From Halodesulfurarchaeum formicicum (lineage in GTDB: Archaea > Halobacteriota > Halobacteria > Halobacteriales > Halobacteriaceae): a DNA stretch of 64,000 nucleotides. The position numbers and the translations under genes are program-made. Positions 50,366 through 58,704 of the stretch are shown here, piece after piece (within the stretch, counting starts at the first letter, position 1; each line of letters begins with the position of its first letter). The notes beneath the pieces are model-generated. The model did not search any database and had not been told where the DNA came from. It saw nothing but the letters and a program-made list of their open reading frames with translations. The stretch is from contig NZ_CP016804.1 of the NCBI RefSeq assembly GCF_001886955.1, positions 1,302,001 through 1,366,000 of the forward strand, read 5' to 3'.

Positions 50366-51973
50366 ATGCCAATCATCGCCGGACTCGCGAGCAACCGCGG
50401 TCGCAATCTCATGCACATCCAGGATCGACAGCCGGGGGGCACGACCCTCGGGGTCGTCGTGTCGAACCACGCCGACGCGCCGATCATCGAAAAGGCCGAA
50501 AATCGAGGGATCGACACCGCCGTCGTCGAGCGCTCCCCGGGAATGGCTCGCCGGGAACACGAACGACGAATCTTGCAGGTGCTTTCCGACTACGACCTGG
50601 ATCTCGTCGCGCTCGATGGCTACATGCGAATTCTGTCCGAGACGTTCCTCGAAGCCGCGCCGCCGACGCTCAACGTTCACCCCTCGCTGTTGCCGTCCTT
50701 CCCGGGCGATAACGCCCACGAGCAGGCCCTCGATGCTGGCGTCGCCGTCTCCGGGTGTACTGTTCACCTCGTAACCGACGCCGTCGCCGAGGATGGCTCG
50801 GTCATCGATGAGCACGTCGATGCGGGCCCGATCATCACCCAGGAGCCAGTGCCGGTCTACCCCGAGGACGACCCGGCTGATCTGAAACGCCGGGTCCTCT
50901 ACGAGGGCGAGTTCACGGCCTATCCCCGGGCGATCGCGATGATCGCAGCGGGACAGGTGACAATCGAGGGAGACTCGGTCACGGTCACGGAGGACGGCGG
51001 GGCCTTTCCACATCGGCGGTTTAACTCCGCCGACCGGGTTCGCAAGTTACGGTATGGGGAGAACCCCCATCAGGACGCCGCCCTCTATGCCGATCCGCGA
51101 AGCGAGGCCGCCAGCGTGGTCGACGCCGACCAGCGAAATCCCACCGGCAAGGCACTCTCCTACAACAATTATAACGACGCCGACGCCGCCCTGAACCTGA
51201 TCCGGGAGTTCGAAGCGCCGGCCGCTGCGGTCATCAAGCACACCAACCCGGCCGGGTGTGCGGTGGGCGACAGTCTCAGCGAGGCCTACGAAGACGCCCT
51301 GGCCACGGACGCCAAGAGTGCGTTCGGCGGGATCGTGGCCCTCAACCGACCCTGTGATGAGCCAACCGCGACCGCCATCGTCGACTCGTTCAAGGAGGCT
51401 GTGGTGGCACCAGGGTACACAGATGCCGCCCTCGACGTACTGACGGAAAAAGACGATCTCCGCGTGCTCGACGTCGGCGAATTCGATGGCGACACGCTGG
51501 GACAGGTCGAGAAGCCGCTGGTCGGGGGTCGGCTGGTCCAAGAGCGTGACCTCCAGGCCCCCCAGGCGGCGGATCTGGAGACGGTAACCGACCGCGAGCC
51601 AACCGAGGCCGAACTGGAGTCGTTGCTCTTTGCCTGGCAGACCGCCAAACACGTCAAGTCAAACGCCATCGTCCTGGCGTCCGGCACCGAGACGGTCGGG
51701 ATCGGAATGGGACAGGCGAGTCGAGTCGACGCCGTCGACCTGGCGACCAAGAAGGCCGAACGGGATGCCGAGGGCAAGTCCGCAGCAGGGAGTGTCATGG
51801 CGAGTGACGCCTTCTTCCCCTTCCCGGACGGGGTCGAACTCGCGGCCGAAGCAGGCGTCGAGGCCGTGATCCAGCCGGGTGGCTCGGTCAACGACGAGGC
51901 CGTCATCGAAGCCGCGAACGAGCACGATCTGGCGATGGTGTTCACGGGCACCCGTGCCTTCCGGCACGATTGA
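50366..51973 (+). CDS. purNH: Bifunctional GAR formyltransferase / AICAR formyltransferase (PurN-PurH fusion)
   Basis: 535 residues. Residues 1-205 are PurN: LASNRGRNLMHI, LDGYMRIL, NVHPSLLPSFPG and HVDAGPIITQE. Residues about 222-535 are the AICAR transformylase half of PurH: LRYGENPHQDAALY, VIKHTNPAGCA, SDAFFPFPDG and QPGGSVND. The IMP-cyclohydrolase domain of bacterial PurH is absent; haloarchaea use PurO for that step. Two folate-dependent formyl transfers sit in one chain. The start is uncertain: ATG 50366 fits a TATA-like GATTTTGC at 50334-50341; ATG 50345 fits GTATAAT at 50307-50313. Confidence 0.94.
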   Translation: MPIIAGLASNRGRNLMHIQDRQPGGTTLGVVVSNHADAPIIEKAENRGIDTAVVERSPGMARREHERRILQVLSDYDLDLVALDGYMRILSETFLEAAPPTLNVHPSLLPSFPGDNAHEQALDAGVAVSGCTVHLVTDAVAEDGSVIDEHVDAGPIITQEPVPVYPEDDPADLKRRVLYEGEFTAYPRAIAMIAAGQVTIEGDSVTVTEDGGAFPHRRFNSADRVRKLRYGENPHQDAALYADPRSEAASVVDADQRNPTGKALSYNNYNDADAALNLIREFEAPAAAVIKHTNPAGCAVGDSLSEAYEDALATDAKSAFGGIVALNRPCDEPTATAIVDSFKEAVVAPGYTDAALDVLTEKDDLRVLDVGEFDGDTLGQVEKPLVGGRLVQERDLQAPQAADLETVTDREPTEAELESLLFAWQTAKHVKSNAIVLASGTETVGIGMGQASRVDAVDLATKKAERDAEGKSAAGSVMASDAFFPFPDGVELAAEAGVEAVIQPGGSVNDEAVIEAANEHDLAMVFTGTRAFRHD

Positions 51974-52016
51974 GGGTTCCCACAACTATACCCCGGACGC
52001 TCTCGTTTGGGACGGT

Positions 52017-53063
52017 ATGGACGCAGGCGTCGTGTTGCTCAACTTCGGCGAACCCGCCGAACCGACCCGGGAAGCCGTCGAACCCTTCCTCGAACGTATC
52101 TTTCTGGACAACGCGAATCTGGAACGCTTCGACAGCGAGGCCGCAGCCCGCGAGCGAGCCAGCGAACTCGCCAACCGTCGGGCGAGCGGCCTCATCGAGG
52201 AGTACGAGACCATCGGTGGCTCCCCGCTCGACGAGCAGGCCCAGGCCCAGAAGTCGGCCGTCGAGGACGAACTCGCCGCCCGGGGATTCGACCCGGTGGT
52301 GTCCCTGGCGATGCAGTACACCGACCCGCTCATCGACGACGTGGCCGCCGAGATGGCTGCCCAGGACCTCGATCGCGTGATCGTCGTCCCGGTGTATCCA
52401 CTCTCGGGCCCCTCGACCAACATCGCTGCCGTCGGGGACTTCGAATCGGCGCTGGCTGAGCACGACGCCGACGTGGAGTTCCGTGCCGTCACCGGCTGGC
52501 ATCGGCACGCGACGTACACCCGACTCCGGGTGGAGAACGTCCAGTCGTTCCTCCAGGCCCAGGGAGTCGACCTCGGGACCCCGGGGACCGAACTCCTCTT
52601 CTCGGCCCACGGGACTCCCACCTCGTACCTGGAGGCCGGCAGCCGCTATGACCAGTACGTCACGGAGTACGCGGACACCATGGCCGCGTTGCTGGGCCGG
52701 GAGTCCTACACGCTGGGCTTCCAGAATCACGCGAACCGGGACATCCCCTGGACCGAACCGGACATCGAGGACGCCCTCGAATCGATCGAGGCCGACCGGG
52801 TCGTCGTCGAGCCGATGAGTTTCCTCCACGAGCAATCCGAGACGCTTCACGAACTCGACGTCGAACTTCGCGAGGCAGCCGAAACACAGGGGCTGGAGTT
52901 CTACCGGGTGCCAGTGCCACACGACGATCCGCGGCTCGCGACGGTCCTCGGGGACCTGATCGAACCGTTCCTCGCCGACTTCGACCCCGCCTACCACCAG
53001 CTTCGCCAGTGTCAATGCCGGGATGAGCCGGGAACCTACTGCCTGAACGCGCCCGTCGAGTAA
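52017..53063 (+). CDS. hemH: Ferrochelatase-family protein with C-terminal Cys cluster
   Basis: 348 residues. VVLLNFGEPAEP opens the family; VVPVYPLSGPSTNIA, LFSAHGTPTSYLEAG (catalytic His) and EPMSFLHEQSETLHELD (acidic metal-side helix) follow. Inserts Fe2+ into a porphyrin. The only three cysteines are C332, C334 and C342 in QCQC...TYC at the very C-terminus, a possible Fe-S or metal site as in several actinobacterial and animal ferrochelatases. Whether it uses protoporphyrin or coproporphyrin is not decidable. Its TAA abuts the hemE stop (TAATTA). Confidence 0.92.
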   Translation: MDAGVVLLNFGEPAEPTREAVEPFLERIFLDNANLERFDSEAAARERASELANRRASGLIEEYETIGGSPLDEQAQAQKSAVEDELAARGFDPVVSLAMQYTDPLIDDVAAEMAAQDLDRVIVVPVYPLSGPSTNIAAVGDFESALAEHDADVEFRAVTGWHRHATYTRLRVENVQSFLQAQGVDLGTPGTELLFSAHGTPTSYLEAGSRYDQYVTEYADTMAALLGRESYTLGFQNHANRDIPWTEPDIEDALESIEADRVVVEPMSFLHEQSETLHELDVELREAAETQGLEFYRVPVPHDDPRLATVLGDLIEPFLADFDPAYHQLRQCQCRDEPGTYCLNAPVE

Positions 53064-54071
53064 TTACCATTCCCAGGATTTCGCCGTCTCGACGAAGGCC
53101 GCGACCGACTCCACGGGCGTGGAGCGATTCACGCCGTGCCCGAGATTGAGAATGTGTCCCTCCGGGCCGGCGGCCTCGATGACCGACTCCGTGCGCCGCC
53201 TGACGAACTCGGGGTCGCCCAGCAGATCGGTCGGATCGAGGTTGCCCTGGACAGGCTGTTCGCCGAGGGTCTCGCGGGCCTCGGCCATGTCGACCGTCCA
53301 GTCGAGCCCGACCACGTCCGCGCCGCTCTCGGCCAGGGTCGGCAACCGACCGCCCATGTTCCGGACGAAGACGATCGTTGGCACGTCGACGGCCTCGAGG
53401 ATCTCCTGATGGAGCGGCAACACGTAGTCGCGGTAATCCTCGGGCCCCAGGAGTCCCGCGTAGGTATCGAATAGCTGGATGGCGTCGGCCCCATGGTCGA
53501 CCTGGAACTGGACATACTCCCGAACAACGTCCGCGAACGTCGAAAGCAGGTCCTCGAAGGCCGTGGGATGGGCCGCACGGAACCCCCGCACGGGGATGTG
53601 ATTTTTGGCGGGCTCGCCCGCGACCGCATAGGAAGCGAGGGTGAAGGGCCCGCCGGCAAATCCCAGAGTCGCCGCCCGGTCGCCGACGTGGTCACTCACG
53701 CGCTCGATCAACTCGCCCACGTAGTCGAGCCGTTCGGCGACCGGTTCGTGGTGGTGTGGGACCGCCTCCGACGTCTCGATCGGGTCGTCGATGACCGGCC
53801 CCACGCCGGATTCGAGGTGATAGTCGATGCCCAGCGGCTCCAGGGCGACCAAAATGTCCGAGTAGATCACGACGGCGTCGAGGCCGAAGCGCTCGAAAGG
53901 CTGCAACGTGATCTCGGTCGCCACGTCCGGGGTGGAGATGGCCTCGCGGAAGGTGTAATCGGCCCGAAGCTCGCGGTACTCGGGGAGATAGCGGCCCGCC
54001 TGGCGCATCAGCCAGACCGGCGGCCGAGCAGTTTCCTCCCCGCGGGCCGCCTGCAAGAAGTGTGATCGCAT
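53064..54071 (-). CDS. hemE: Uroporphyrinogen decarboxylase
   Basis: 335 residues. PPVWLMRQAGRYLPEYRELR (about 17-36) is the UroD substrate-binding signature; VIYSDILVALEPLG carries the catalytic Asp, and LNLGHGVNRSTPVE closes the site. Makes coproporphyrinogen III. Convergent with hemH, so two steps of the protoporphyrin/coproporphyrin route lie together rather than the siroheme-based Ahb route of many archaea. ATG 54071 is used; a frame from 54098 adds nine unsupported residues. Confidence 0.95.
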   Translation of the reverse strand: MRSHFLQAARGEETARPPVWLMRQAGRYLPEYRELRADYTFREAISTPDVATEITLQPFERFGLDAVVIYSDILVALEPLGIDYHLESGVGPVIDDPIETSEAVPHHHEPVAERLDYVGELIERVSDHVGDRAATLGFAGGPFTLASYAVAGEPAKNHIPVRGFRAAHPTAFEDLLSTFADVVREYVQFQVDHGADAIQLFDTYAGLLGPEDYRDYVLPLHQEILEAVDVPTIVFVRNMGGRLPTLAESGADVVGLDWTVDMAEARETLGEQPVQGNLDPTDLLGDPEFVRRRTESVIEAAGPEGHILNLGHGVNRSTPVESVAAFVETAKSWEW

Positions 54072-54119
54072 CGTCGAACGATCGTGTGGAGTCACCAAAA
54101 GGCTTGACCAACCAGCGAC

Positions 54120-55175
54120 TCAGGACCGGATCGATCGATAGGCATCGAGGTACGTCTCCAGCACGGCGTCGTCGTCGAACCGGGCGAACGCCTCGTCGAA
54201 GCTTCGTCGTTCGAGGTCCCCGGCCGCGGCGAGTCGGCGGGTAAGCTCCTCCGGGCTGGTCGCCGTGAACCCACGCTCCTCGTGCTCGACCAGTTCGTGA
54301 GCGCTCGCCGCCTCGTGGTACTCGACTACCGACACGCACCCGGCCGCGAGCGCGCGAAGCAGGTCGTGGGCGAACGGCGTGTATTCGGCGGTGTGGACGT
54401 AGACGTGTGCTGCCTTGAACCGGGCGATGCGTTCCTCGACGGGGAGGTCCCCGACGAAAGTCACCCGGTCGTCGATCCTGAGGTCCCGGGCCTGGCGTTC
54501 GTAGGCCGCCCGACGGGGGCCGTCACCGATGATCGTCGCCGTCCAGTCGTACTCGCGAAACTCCGCCAGGGCCAGGAGCAGCGTTTCGAGGTTCGCGCCG
54601 TCATCAAGCCGGCGAGAGTAGACGATGTCCCCGCTTTCGGTTGGGGTTGTCTCCCTGAGCAGTTCCATGTCGATCCCCGTCGGAATAACCTGGATATCCG
54701 CGGCATCGACACCCAGCGCTCTTACAGTGGTCTCGACCGTCGTCGAGGGCGTGACGATCGCATCCGCCGCACGAAGCCCGGCAGATCTGAGCCAGCGCGA
54801 AAATCCACCAGTCGTCTCCGGTGGGTCGTAACATTCCACGAGCAGGCCGGCCCCCGTCATGGTCGCGCCGATCCGCGCCGCGACGACCCAGTTCGGCGGT
54901 TCACACGCTGCATGCACCACGTCAGGACTGACCTCCCGAACGGCGTTGACGACCCCCAGCGGTGTGGATAGCCCACCGGTCGAGCCGTCACCGACCGCGT
55001 GATAGGTGAGCCCGTCCTGTTCGAACTCCACGAAGTCCCCCTGCCACCACTTCGCCGTGATGACCGTCACCTCGTGGCCGCGTTCGGAAAGCGCCGTGGC
55101 CAGACGGTTCAACCGGGCTGCGCCGTCGGTGTCGGCGTGATGAATCGTCGTCGCCGAGACGAAGGCCAGCCGCAT
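54120..55175 (-). CDS. Glycosyltransferase family 4 protein
   Basis: 351 residues, GT-B fold. The N-terminal domain is RLAFVSATTIHHADTDGAARLNRLA, with TPSTTVETTVRALGV at the domain junction; in the C-terminal domain, YSRRLDDGANLETLLLA, IIGDGPRRAAYE, VTFVGDLPVEE and the EX7E region near EYHEAASAHELVEHE identify GT4. Donor and acceptor unknown; a lone gene not in a glycan cluster. TATA-like TTTTTTAAAC at 55197-55206. Confidence 0.9.
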   Translation of the reverse strand: MRLAFVSATTIHHADTDGAARLNRLATALSERGHEVTVITAKWWQGDFVEFEQDGLTYHAVGDGSTGGLSTPLGVVNAVREVSPDVVHAACEPPNWVVAARIGATMTGAGLLVECYDPPETTGGFSRWLRSAGLRAADAIVTPSTTVETTVRALGVDAADIQVIPTGIDMELLRETTPTESGDIVYSRRLDDGANLETLLLALAEFREYDWTATIIGDGPRRAAYERQARDLRIDDRVTFVGDLPVEERIARFKAAHVYVHTAEYTPFAHDLLRALAAGCVSVVEYHEAASAHELVEHEERGFTATSPEELTRRLAAAGDLERRSFDEAFARFDDDAVLETYLDAYRSIRS

Positions 55176-55196
55176 ACTATCGGGCACGGCGACCGG

Positions 55197-55206
55197 TTTA
55201 AAAAAG
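55197..55206 (-). promoter_or_regulatory. TATA-like element for the glycosyltransferase gene
   Basis: TTTTTTAAAC on the minus strand, 22-31 nt before ATG 55175. Confidence 0.55.
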
Positions 55207-55223
55207 GTTTCAGTTCCGCCCGG

Positions 55224-56279
55224 TCACTCCACCGTCGGGTTCTCCCAGTCGTGATCGAAGTGGGCGCCCTCTCGGCGTCGGGCCCCCGGTGCGACCTGGA
55301 TGAATTCGGCGCGATCCCTGGCCGCAGGAATCGTCGCTGCGCCCACGTAACTCAGCCCCGAGCGGATACCTGCGAGGAACTCCGTCGTCACCTCGGCCAG
55401 TGGGCCAGCAAGCGGCGTCAGCGCCTCGACGCCCTCGTCGGCGGTCGGCTCGCTGTTTTCCTTGTCGGTGCGAGCGTCGTTCGCGGCCGTGGTCGCCATT
55501 CCACGGGAGCGTGTGTACTGTTCGCCGTCCACCTCGACGATCTCGCCGGGCGACTCTTTCATCGCCGCGAAGAACCGACCCATCATCACGGTGTCCGCGC
55601 CGGCCAGGAGTGCCTTCGTCGCGTCCCCCGAGTTCCGGATGCCGCCGTCGGCGATGATCCGGACATCCAGGTCCGCCGCGGCTTCGGCGGCATCAGAGAC
55701 GGCGGTGAGCTGTGGCACTCCGGCCCCGGCGACCACTCGGGTCGTGCAATGTGAGCCAGGTCCGATGCCGACTTTGACCGCGTCCGCACCGGCTGCAGCC
55801 AGGTCCTGGACCCCCTCAGCAGTCGCGACGTTCCCGGCGATCAAATCCACGTCGGGAAACTCCCGTTCGATGTCCGAGACGGCATCGAGGGCCCGTTCGA
55901 GGTGTCCGTGGGCCACGTCGACCATGACGGCGACCGCGCCGGCTTCGATCGTCTGCTCGGCCCGCTCCAGGTAGTCCTCGCTGATTCCGACTGCGGCCCC
56001 GACCCGTTCGCCGGCCGCCCGCACAGCCCTGACTTCCGCGAGTTGCTCCTCGATCGAGAGGAACCGATGGATCGTACCGAATCCACCGATTCGGGAAAGT
56101 TCGATCGCGGTCTCGGCCTCGGTCACCGTGTCCATCGGCGCGCTCAAAAGCGGATTTTCGAGCTCGATCGACGGTGTGAGGTTGGTCGAGAGGTCGACCT
56201 CATCGCGGCTGTCCACTGGCGAACGATGTGGCACGAGCAAGACGTCGTCATAGGAGAGTCCGGTGCGTAGCGTATCCAT
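55224..56279 (-). CDS. IMP dehydrogenase / GMP reductase family protein lacking CBS domains
   Basis: 351 residues, one TIM barrel. [21 protein letters not shown] at 9-29, the nucleophile loop [11 protein letters not shown] (about 172-182), [12 protein letters not shown], the flap [12 protein letters not shown], and [16 protein letters not shown]. No CBS pair interrupts the barrel, as in GMP reductases and some short IMPDHs. [12 protein letters not shown] is intermediate between the IMPDH and GMPR consensus, so direction (IMP to XMP or GMP to IMP) cannot be called. TATA-like CTTTAAG at 56306-56312. Confidence 0.9.
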   Translation of the reverse strand: MDTLRTGLSYDDVLLVPHRSPVDSRDEVDLSTNLTPSIELENPLLSAPMDTVTEAETAIELSRIGGFGTIHRFLSIEEQLAEVRAVRAAGERVGAAVGISEDYLERAEQTIEAGAVAVMVDVAHGHLERALDAVSDIEREFPDVDLIAGNVATAEGVQDLAAAGADAVKVGIGPGSHCTTRVVAGAGVPQLTAVSDAAEAAADLDVRIIADGGIRNSGDATKALLAGADTVMMGRFFAAMKESPGEIVEVDGEQYTRSRGMATTAANDARTDKENSEPTADEGVEALTPLAGPLAEVTTEFLAGIRSGLSYVGAATIPAARDRAEFIQVAPGARRREGAHFDHDWENPTVE

Positions 56280-56305
56280 CCCGACTGGCGTGAGGGATGG
56301 ACTTG

Positions 56306-56312
56306 CTTAAAG
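56306..56312 (-). promoter_or_regulatory. TATA-like element for the IMPDH/GMPR-like gene
   Basis: CTTTAAG on the minus strand, 27-33 nt before ATG 56279. Confidence 0.55.
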
Positions 56313-56347
56313 GTTTCACACCGCTGTCGAAGGCGTGGGCGAAAGCC

Positions 56348-56470
56348 CTACAGGGTCGTTCCGCCGAGACCTGGCGAACACTGTCCACAGTACGCGTGAT
56401 TCCGATAGACGGTCGAGTGTTCGAGCGGCCGGCCACAGGACTGGCACTTCTGATAGGGTTCGGTTCGCAT
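56348..56470 (-). CDS. 40-residue zinc-finger micro-protein
   Basis: From ATG 56470 to a stop at 56348. Two knuckles, CQSCG (C9, C12) and CGQC (C28, C31), about 15 residues apart, make one zinc site. The rest is short and basic/polar (MRTEPYQ start, GLGGTTL end). Fits the class of haloarchaeal zinc-finger micro-proteins found by proteomics. TATA-like GGTTTAT at about 56501-56507. Function unknown. Confidence 0.7.
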   Translation of the reverse strand: MRTEPYQKCQSCGRPLEHSTVYRNHAYCGQCSPGLGGTTL

Positions 56471-56553
56471 GATTCGTACCTCAGAGAAACGGGGCAATCC
56501 ATAAACCCCTTCGAGAACGGGCGGGAACTGCAGGTTTTTTAGGCTAGCCAAAA

Positions 56554-57612
56554 TCAGATGACGCCGGTTCTGGTGGCCGCTTCGATCGCGGCCGCCTCCT
56601 CGATGCCATCCCCGAGAATCGTGTAGCGGTCGCGAATCTGGTGGGCCGTCGTGAGCGCCTCGATGACCGCCTCGTCGCTGATCCCGAGTTGGTCGGCGGT
56701 GGTCGGGGCGTCGATACTCGCAAGCGCGTCCCGCACGGCTCGCCACTCCCCGTCCGCGCCGCTGTGGAGGTACTCGGTGAGGATCGAACCGACCCCGACC
56801 TGATGGCCGTGAAGCGCGCTCCCGGGGACGATCCGGTCGAGCTGGTGGCTAAAGAGATGTTCGGCGCCGCTGGCCGGTCGTGAGGAGTCCGCGATGCTCA
56901 TCGCCACGCCCGAGGAGACGAGTGCCTTCACCACGATCCAGGCGGACTCCTCCAGTCCGCGTTTGATCGAAGGGGCGGCGTCCCGGAGCAATTCCGCCGT
57001 CATCTGTGAGAGGGCCCCGGCGTACTCGGAGTACTCGACGTTCTTCAGCCGATTGGCGAGTTTCCAGTCCTTGACCGCGGTGTAGTTGCTAATGATGTCC
57101 GCACACCCGGCAGTCAGAAGCTCCCAGGGCGCTTCGGCGATGATCCCGGTGTCCGCGATGACGGCGATCGGGGGCGCGGCCGCCACGCTATGGCGGGTAT
57201 CACCTTCGGGCACCGATCCGCGGCCGCTCACGATGCCGTCGTGGCTGGCAGCGGTTGGGACCGAGACGAACCCCACGTCAAGCCGGTCCGCGGCCATCTT
57301 CGCGATGTCGATGGGTTTGCCCCCGCCGACGCCGACGAGAAAGCCGGGCTCGACCGTTTCTGCCGCCTCCAGCACGCGCTCGACCGCTCCGAAGGAGGCC
57401 GCCTCGATAACGACGACCGCCGGATCAAAACCCGCCGCTTCGAGTCGTTCGAGGAGGAAGTCCCCGGCCACCGCTTTCGGCGTCTCGCTCGTCACGACCA
57501 GCGGCCGACCGTGGAGGTGGGTGCTCGTGATGACCTCGCCGGCCTCGGAAAGGACGTCGTGGCCCACCACGACGTTCCGGGGCAGCCGAATCCAGGTCGA
57601 TTTCTCGAACAT
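56554..57612 (-). CDS. egsA: Glycerol-1-phosphate dehydrogenase (NAD(P)+)
   Basis: 352 residues. Makes sn-glycerol-1-phosphate, the stereospecific backbone of archaeal lipids. FLVGVGGGKPIDIAKMAA (about 92-109, NAD site), SVPTAASHDGIVSG, AGCADIISNYTAVKDW (zinc Asp) and HGHQVGVGSI (zinc His) are the family motifs. ATG 57612 (MFEKSTWIRLPRNVVVG) is chosen. TATA-like TGTTTATG at 57636-57643. Works upstream of the geranylgeranyl reductase seen at 30 kb. Confidence 0.96.
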   Translation of the reverse strand: MFEKSTWIRLPRNVVVGHDVLSEAGEVITSTHLHGRPLVVTSETPKAVAGDFLLERLEAAGFDPAVVVIEAASFGAVERVLEAAETVEPGFLVGVGGGKPIDIAKMAADRLDVGFVSVPTAASHDGIVSGRGSVPEGDTRHSVAAAPPIAVIADTGIIAEAPWELLTAGCADIISNYTAVKDWKLANRLKNVEYSEYAGALSQMTAELLRDAAPSIKRGLEESAWIVVKALVSSGVAMSIADSSRPASGAEHLFSHQLDRIVPGSALHGHQVGVGSILTEYLHSGADGEWRAVRDALASIDAPTTADQLGISDEAVIEALTTAHQIRDRYTILGDGIEEAAAIEAATRTGVI

Positions 57613-57635
57613 GGTTTGGCTTCTTCGGCGGGACA

Positions 57636-57643
57636 CATAAACA
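57636..57643 (-). promoter_or_regulatory. TATA-like element for egsA
   Basis: TGTTTATG on the minus strand, 24-31 nt before ATG 57612. Confidence 0.5.
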
Positions 57644-57674
57644 ACCACGGGAGCCGACCGACGCCACCGCTCAC

Positions 57675-58664
57675 TCAAAGCGTATCCAGAACCGCAAGGA
57701 CACGCTCCTCCGCATCGCGATCGGGGCCGTTCTCGATACCGGTTCTGGAACTCTCCTGGAAGTCAGTTACCGTGCGGGCCATCGCCGTCTCGACCGGGGT
57801 CGAATCCCAGCCCAGAGCCGCGATCTTGGCCGTCGAGAGCAGGTGTGGATAGGGCCGGTAGAGCGGGAACGCCTCGGCATCGAGGTCGGCGACCGAGAGT
57901 TCGCGATTGCTGGCGTGGACGACATCCACGTCGGTCTCCAGGGCCCTCGCGGCCAACTCGACCATTCGATCCAGGGTGACGGCGTTGCGGTCGCCGACGT
58001 TGTACGCCTCGCCCGGCGTGCCACGCTTCGCGACGAGCCGGAGACCACGGGCCACGTCCTCGACGTACGCTCGCTGCCAGAGGTTCGTGCCGTCCCCGGG
58101 CACCACGATTCGCTCCTCGTTCTCGATCCGGTGCAGCCAGTAGGCCAGTCGCTCGGTGTAGTCGTGGGGCCCGTACACGATCGGCGGCCGGACCGCCATC
58201 GCGTTCACACCCTGCTCAGCGGCCTCGAACACCGCTCGATCACCGGCTGCTTTCCGATTTCCGTAGGTTTCGGGCATGTCGTCCGTGGCCTGGGCGGGCG
58301 AACACGGTTCGAGGGGAGTTTCGCCCTCTCGTTTGGGCACCTCCTCCGCGGCGTACGCGGCCCCACTTGAAACGTAAACGTAGGCGTCGGCGTCGGCGAA
58401 CACCCGCGTCGCGTGCTCCACGGCTCCGGGGTGATAGGCGACCATGTCGAAGACGATGTCCGGTGCGACCGCTTGGGCGGCATCTTCGAGGCTCTCGCGA
58501 TCGGTTCGGTCGCCGGTGACGTGATCCACGTCTGGCTCGTCCGCAAAGGGGTTCTCGTGTCGCCCGCGATTGAAAATCGTTACGTCGTCCCCGTGGGTGA
58601 GCAGCTCTTCGATTAGATGCCGGCCGATAAAGCGGGTCCCACCGATGACAAACGCCTTGGTCAT
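57675..58664 (-). CDS. NAD-dependent epimerase/dehydratase-like SDR
   Basis: 329 residues. GGTRFIGRHLIEELL at 8-22 is the glycine-rich dinucleotide motif (GGTxFxG, extended-SDR variant); VYVSSGAAYA and PETYGNRKAAGD give the catalytic Ser and the YxxxK pair. The overall pattern resembles GDP-mannose/UDP-sugar epimerase relatives and CSP41/mRNA-binding-like SDRs. The substrate is unknown. The gene is a separate unit between egsA and the reductase operon. Confidence 0.9.
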   Translation of the reverse strand: MTKAFVIGGTRFIGRHLIEELLTHGDDVTIFNRGRHENPFADEPDVDHVTGDRTDRESLEDAAQAVAPDIVFDMVAYHPGAVEHATRVFADADAYVYVSSGAAYAAEEVPKREGETPLEPCSPAQATDDMPETYGNRKAAGDRAVFEAAEQGVNAMAVRPPIVYGPHDYTERLAYWLHRIENEERIVVPGDGTNLWQRAYVEDVARGLRLVAKRGTPGEAYNVGDRNAVTLDRMVELAARALETDVDVVHASNRELSVADLDAEAFPLYRPYPHLLSTAKIAALGWDSTPVETAMARTVTDFQESSRTGIENGPDRDAEERVLAVLDTL

Positions 58665-58704
58665 GGGGAGGGGACGAGCCCAACTGGAAAAACAATAGCG
58701 ACCG

